A stretch of DNA of 64,000 nucleotides, taken from Sinorhizobium americanum. Its GTDB lineage: Bacteria > Pseudomonadota > Alphaproteobacteria > Rhizobiales > Rhizobiaceae. The notes under the pieces were generated by a model. It did no database searches and had not been told where the DNA came from. It was given only the letters and a program-made list of their open reading frames with translations. The position numbers were made by a program, and so were the translations under genes. How positions within the stretch are numbered: the first letter of the stretch is position 1; each line of letters opens with the position of its first letter. The stretch is from contig NZ_LNQC01000045.1 of the NCBI RefSeq assembly GCF_001651855.1, forward strand, positions 238,923-302,922. The letters are read 5' to 3'. This document shows, in pieces, positions 59,915 through 64,000 of this stretch.

Positions 59915-61594
59915 ATGAATCTGTTCGATCAATTCTCGACGTTCACGAAAAACCTGAGCAATCTCGGGCAGAGCAAGCTGATAGCGCTCGGCGCGGCCGG
60001 CATCGTCGCGATCGGCTTCGTCCTCGGCGCTGCGATCTACGTCAACAAGCCAGCCTATGAAACGCTCTATGTCGGTCTCGAGCGCAGCGATGTCACCCAG
60101 ATCAGCATAGCGCTTGCTGAGGCCAATCTCGACTTCGAGGTCGGCGCGGATGGCGGCAGCATTCAGGTGCCGGTCGGCATGACCGGCAAGGCTCGGCTGC
60201 TTCTGGCCGAGCGAGGCCTGCCGAGCAGCGCCAACGCCGGCTACGAACTCTTCGACAATGTCGGCTCGCTCGGGCTCACCTCCTTCATGCAGGAGGTGAC
60301 CCGCGTTCGTGCATTGGAGGGCGAGATTGCCCGCACCATCCAGCAGATCTCCGGCATCGCGGCGGCCCGTGTCCATATCGTCATGCCGGAGCGGGGCAGC
60401 TTCCGCAAGGCCGAGCAGACGCCGACAGCATCGGTGATGATTCGTGCGAGTGCGACGGTCGGCCGGAGCGCCGCCTCGTCGATCCGCCATCTTGTCGCTT
60501 CGTCCGTGCCGGGCCTCGATGTCGACGATGTCACCATTCTCGATTCGACCGGTCAGCTTCTTGCTTCGGGCGACGACCCGGCAAACAGCGCCCTCAATCA
60601 GTCGCTCGGCGTGGTGCAGAACGTCCAGACCGATCTCGAGAAGAAGATCGACAACGCGCTTGCGCCCTTCCTCGGCATGGACAATTTCCGCACCAGCGTC
60701 ACGGCCTCGCTCAACACCGACGCCCAGCAGATCCAGGAGACCATGTTCGACCCCGAATCGCGGGTGGAGCGCTCGACGCGGGTCATCAAGGAAGAGCAGA
60801 AATCCAGCCAGCAGCAGCCGGACAACGCCGCGACCGTCCAGCAGAACGTGCCCCAGGCGGCGCCGCGCGGCGGCGCCGGCCAGCAGTCGAGCGACGAGGC
60901 GGAGAAGAAGGAAGAGCAGACCAACTACGAGATCAACAGCAAGACGATCGCGACCGTCAAGAACAGCTATGCGATCGAGCGGCTGTCGATCGCCGTCGTG
61001 GTCAACCGCGGCCGCCTGGCAGCGATGGTCGGCGAGGGGGCCGATCAAGCGAAGATCGATGCCTATCTCCAGGACATGCAGAAGATTGTCGCGTCCGCTG
61101 CCGGTGTCGATCCGAACCGCGGCGACGTGGTCACGCTGAACGCGATGGATTTTGTCGAGACGCAATTGCTCGACCAACCGGTGGCCGGGCCGGGCGTCAT
61201 GGAAATGCTGACGCGCAATCTCGGCGGCATCATCAACTCGCTGGCCTTCATCGTCGTCGCCTTCCTGGTCGTCTGGCTGGGCATGCGCCCACTCGCCCGC
61301 CAGATGGGCTTTGGCGGTCAATCCGGTCAGCTCGAAGGCGAGGGTGCCGGTCTCGAATTGCCGGATTTCTCTCCGGCCGGCGCCGGTGCCGCAAGCGGCG
61401 CCCTCATGGAGGGCTTCGGTTCGGACTTCGGCTTCGACAGCACGGACGACCTGCTCAATCTCGGCGACGACAGCAACGGCTTCAATCGCCGCGTCAAGGA
61501 GGGCCCGGAGCGCCGGCTCGCGCGCATGGTGGAGATCAGCGAGGAGCGCGCCGCAAAAATCCTCCGCAAATGGTCCCTCGACCGCGCCGCCTAA
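59915..61594 (+). CDS. fliF: Flagellar MS-ring protein FliF
   Basis: Basal-body MS-ring subunit, 559 residues. There is a membrane helix near each end (LIALGAAGIVAIGFVLGAAIYV about 22-43, and NSLAFIVVAFLVVWLGMRPLA about 440-460). Ring-building motifs include YETLYVGLERSDV, LLLAERGLPSSANAGYELFDN, QISGIAAARVHIVMPERGSF and AERSTRVIKEEQKSSQQQ-like linker sequence. The C-terminal cytoplasmic tail (RRLARMVEISEERAAKILRKWSLD) is the FliG-binding part. MNLFDQF at 59915 is the family-like start; an in-frame start 42 bp upstream lacks support. A hairpin terminator follows. Confidence 0.95.
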   Translation: MNLFDQFSTFTKNLSNLGQSKLIALGAAGIVAIGFVLGAAIYVNKPAYETLYVGLERSDVTQISIALAEANLDFEVGADGGSIQVPVGMTGKARLLLAERGLPSSANAGYELFDNVGSLGLTSFMQEVTRVRALEGEIARTIQQISGIAAARVHIVMPERGSFRKAEQTPTASVMIRASATVGRSAASSIRHLVASSVPGLDVDDVTILDSTGQLLASGDDPANSALNQSLGVVQNVQTDLEKKIDNALAPFLGMDNFRTSVTASLNTDAQQIQETMFDPESRVERSTRVIKEEQKSSQQQPDNAATVQQNVPQAAPRGGAGQQSSDEAEKKEEQTNYEINSKTIATVKNSYAIERLSIAVVVNRGRLAAMVGEGADQAKIDAYLQDMQKIVASAAGVDPNRGDVVTLNAMDFVETQLLDQPVAGPGVMEMLTRNLGGIINSLAFIVVAFLVVWLGMRPLARQMGFGGQSGQLEGEGAGLELPDFSPAGAGAASGALMEGFGSDFGFDSTDDLLNLGDDSNGFNRRVKEGPERRLARMVEISEERAAKILRKWSLDRAA

Positions 61595-61620
61595 AATCCT
61601 TCGAGGAGGCCCCGCGGACA

Positions 61621-61641
61621 ATCCCGCCGTACCGGCGGGAT
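61621..61641 (+). terminator. Terminator after fliF
   Basis: ATCCCGCCG (61621-61629) and CGGCGGGAT (61633-61641) form a perfect 9-bp stem with a 3-nt loop, 27 bp after the fliF stop and followed by TTCGCGTTT. Confidence 0.7.
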
Positions 61642-61649
61642 TTCGCGTT

Positions 61650-62434
61650 TCCCTGACGCAGGAGTGACGTCGGGTCGCATTGCCGCGATGTGACGAGGCG
61701 GCGGAAATAGTGTTCGAGTCAATTCCCTGGCATCGGCTGGAGCGCCTAACCTGTCGCAAGAATGCGTGTCGGCGGGGCGAGTCTAGGCGAGGTGCGGATC
61801 GAAAAATTTAAAGATAATTTTAACCATACTAGATTCGGACCGGTCGACGCCGCCCCTCTATCTGTACCTGTCGACTGCCGTTTGTTTCCCCATGACTCAG
61901 CTTAGCTCAGATATAACTATTATGAATTGAAATAGAGGTTGGTTCTTCTTTGAATCTATACAGGTGCTGTGACCATCCCTGGCGGCTCGGACTTGGTGCA
62001 TTTTAGCAACAGCCGCTGTTCGAAAGTAAAGTCCGTTCCTCTATATTCGATGGCGTGAGGCGTTGAAGGCGCCACAAATCACTGGAAAGTGACCGTATCT
62101 ACCCCTTTGGCGTGTCTCTGGCGTTAGGCACGAGAGCTGAGATGGGTGCTGGCGTTCCGTGAGACACTAATAAAAATCAAGTGGATACTAAAGCAATCTG
62201 GTGGGTGCGCCAGCGCTGTCCACCAGAGGTAAACCGGTAGGTGACTAGCTGCTCTACTTAGGGGTGCGTAAGCAAGTTGTGTCTCAATCACAGTGCATTT
62301 TTAGGGGCGGCGATGTACAGTTTAGATATTGATTCGCGTTCTGGTTTGCGTGTGGGAATGCCGGCTCCGGTGGCTGTCGGCAGGGCAAGTGTAGCTCGCA
62401 AGGGGCGTCGAATCCGGCACGGGGGCTGAAAGTC
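61650..62434 (+). promoter_or_regulatory. Long non-coding stretch upstream of visN
   Basis: About 785 bp without a supported coding sequence on either strand, with clearly lower GC than the surroundings (for example 61800-61835 and 61905-61965). It must hold the promoter of the master regulator pair visNR and possibly a long untranslated leader or small RNA. I found no strong long hairpin by eye. Confidence 0.5.
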
Positions 62435-63172
62435 ATGGAAATTACACAGACTAGCGCGGCCTGGTCTTTGCAGACCGCCGCGCCGCGCATGAGCAGTCGC
62501 GGCATATCGCGCGAACAATTGATCCGCAGGCTCGGGGACGCGGCCGCGCGCAGCAGTCTCGCCAACGGGCTGGTGATCCTGACGGAATATGTCGGAGCGA
62601 CCCACTACCTGCTGGCTCGCCACGATCTGTCGCAGGACGGCGGACTTGATTTCGTCCTGTGTTCCGATTGGCCCTTCGACGTCGTGCGGCGTCTCTCGAG
62701 CATCGTTATCGGTCTGAACGCCAAGACGACCGAGTTGGAAAAATGCCTGGCCGCGCTGCAGCCGTGCTTCCAGGTCCTGCCGGACGACATCGATCTGCCG
62801 CGCGGGGTCAATCGTTCCTACTGCGCCGTCACGTTCAATGTCGGCCGTGTTCGTTTCTCATTGATGCTGCTGTTCCCCGAGGACGTCATCCTCTCCCAGG
62901 AAGGGTTGCGCGATATCGCCGTGCTCGCAAGCTATCTCGCCAGTTTCAAGGCCGATGGCGGCGTACGGCAGGACCGGGACTTCGAGCTGACCGAGCGCGA
63001 GCTCGAATGCCTGTACTGGATTGCCGAAGGCAAGACGAGCGAGGAGATCGCCGTCATCCTCGGCATCTCCCGCAACACGATCAACAACTACATCACCAGC
63101 GTCATGCGCAAGACCGCGACGCGCACCAGGTCGGAAGCCATCGCCCACGCCGTCCGGCACAATCTGGTATAG
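62435..63172 (+). CDS. visN: LuxR-type flagellar master regulator VisN
   Basis: Regulator of 245 residues. The N-terminal part is a ligand-binding-like domain (VILTEYVGATHYLLARHDLSQDGG) and the C-terminus a LuxR helix-turn-helix (FELTERELECLYWIAEGKTSEEIAVILGISRNTINNYITSVMRKTATRTRSEAIAHAV). In Sinorhizobium VisN forms a heterodimer with VisR that activates rem and so the whole flagellar and chemotaxis regulon. It is 10 bp upstream of visR, consistent with co-transcription. Confidence 0.93.
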   Translation: MEITQTSAAWSLQTAAPRMSSRGISREQLIRRLGDAAARSSLANGLVILTEYVGATHYLLARHDLSQDGGLDFVLCSDWPFDVVRRLSSIVIGLNAKTTELEKCLAALQPCFQVLPDDIDLPRGVNRSYCAVTFNVGRVRFSLMLLFPEDVILSQEGLRDIAVLASYLASFKADGGVRQDRDFELTERELECLYWIAEGKTSEEIAVILGISRNTINNYITSVMRKTATRTRSEAIAHAVRHNLV

Positions 63173-63182
63173 GAGCGAGACG

Positions 63183-63923
63183 ATGATGCACCTGGATTCG
63201 GAGAGCCGCTCGGACGATGCCCGACTCGGTCGCAGCACGCGCGCGGCACGCGCTGCCACTCTGGTCACGCGCCTGCAGGCGATGCAAAGGCAGATCAACG
63301 CGAAAAATTTCGCGGTCCTGCGCGTCAATGGAAGAGGGATGCCGGTAACCCGCAAGCTCACCTGCGTCCTGAACAATTGGGGTGCCGCTTCCGAAGCGAA
63401 TGCGCATGAGCTCCTGAAGATCTATGGCGAGGAGTTGCTCCAGCACCTCGATCGTTCGCCGCTGGCGCTGCTGTGGGACGGCCAGGGAGAGCATCAGGCA
63501 GCCGACGCTCCGGACATGGCGCTTTTTTCGCAGCGGCTGAAGGGGCGGCAGCTCTCCTATTCGGGCATCGCCTTCCCGATACGGCTCGGTGCCCAGGGCA
63601 ACGGCTATGTGGTTTTTGCCGGCAGCTATATCGACGCGCCGGCCGAGCAGATCCTCGACCTGCACGGGCGCTGCGCGCAGGTGATGACCGACATGCTGGC
63701 GGCTGACGAACGACGCCCGTTCAAGGGCGAGAGCCTCAGCGACCGCGAGATCGCCTGCCTGCAGATGGCCGGCGACGGCTATATCAGCGAGGAAATCGCC
63801 GAGAAGATGGGCCTTTCCGTCCACACCGTGAACGCCTATCTCGGCGCCGCCACGACGAAACTCGATTCCGTCAACCGCATACAGGCGATCGCCAAGGCAA
63901 TACGGCTCGGCTATATCAGCTAG
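63183..63923 (+). CDS. visR: LuxR-type flagellar master regulator VisR
   Basis: Partner of VisN, 246 residues. The N-terminal domain (RLQAMQRQINAKNFAVLRVNGRGMP) is followed by the C-terminal LuxR helix-turn-helix (LSDREIACLQMAGDGYISEEIAEKMGLSVHTVNAYLGAATTKLDSVNRIQAIAKAI). GGAG lies 7 bp before the ATG at 63183; the frame extends upstream within visN without a better start. The last 77 bp of the window have no visible gene. Confidence 0.93.
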   Translation: MMHLDSESRSDDARLGRSTRAARAATLVTRLQAMQRQINAKNFAVLRVNGRGMPVTRKLTCVLNNWGAASEANAHELLKIYGEELLQHLDRSPLALLWDGQGEHQAADAPDMALFSQRLKGRQLSYSGIAFPIRLGAQGNGYVVFAGSYIDAPAEQILDLHGRCAQVMTDMLAADERRPFKGESLSDREIACLQMAGDGYISEEIAEKMGLSVHTVNAYLGAATTKLDSVNRIQAIAKAIRLGYIS

Positions 63924-64000
63924 ACTAGTGCCCGTCCATAAACGGTAAACTGCTGAAATTATTGGGTGAATCGCGATATCTGCGCGGGCAAAGCCCGGCG

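Overview
This is high-GC alphaproteobacterial chromosome of Sinorhizobium/Ensifer type. The main evidence is the right third: a rhamnose-catabolism locus followed directly by icpA-cheS-cheY1-cheA-cheW-cheR-cheB-cheY2-cheD-cheT, fliF and visN-visR, the order known at the start of the Sinorhizobium meliloti flagellar regulon. Rhizobium-type intergenic palindromes at 14105-14177, 45092-45206 and 59611-59714 agree with this. The species cannot be fixed from the window.

Region by region. (1) 1-818: 5' part of a DUF2391-type membrane protein, cut by the window edge. (2) 1233-5007: carbohydrate-type ABC operon (binding protein and two permeases, each with an unusual insertion, and no ATPase gene), then a convergent alpha/beta-hydrolase-OsmC fusion. 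(3) 6633-17736: a betaine-type locus with a ProV/ProW-like transporter, a ProX-like binding protein, a pyrrolysine-free MttB-family methyltransferase, LysR, AraC and TetR regulators, an enolase-superfamily enzyme resembling hydroxyproline-betaine epimerases, and two SDR dehydrogenases. Two decayed gene fragments lie inside it, and three of its promoters carry a common sequence element. (4) 18078-18524: a lone VOC-family gene with a perfect 16-bp palindrome upstream.

(5) 18977-36733 is the most unusual part. Two giant, Ser/Thr-rich paralogous proteins (1687 and 2358 residues) consist almost entirely of an eight-residue repeat, A-L-S/T-S/T-x-Q-V/I-x. They flank a three-gene glycosylation cassette: a TPR/GT41 O-GlcNAc-transferase-like enzyme, a glycosyltransferase-like protein with a farnesoic-acid-methyltransferase-like insert, and UDP-galactopyranose mutase. 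The octads form a higher-order unit of 17 octads (408 bp). My inference is a dedicated glycoprotein system in which these giants are O-glycosylated, perhaps with galactofuranose-containing glycans, and displayed or secreted.

(6) 36739-39352: a GlxA-type AraC regulator, a YbaK-domain protein and small proteins. (7) 39510-50525: the rhamnose regulon, rhaI-rhaD divergent from rhaR-rhaS-rhaT-rhaP-rhaQ-rhaU-rhaK, covering uptake, mutarotation, isomerisation, phosphorylation and aldol cleavage; the divergent promoter has symmetric operator-like repeats. (8) 51182-59608: the chemotaxis operon with a soluble globin-type receptor. (9) 59915-63923: fliF, a long non-coding stretch, and the LuxR-type master regulators visN and visR.
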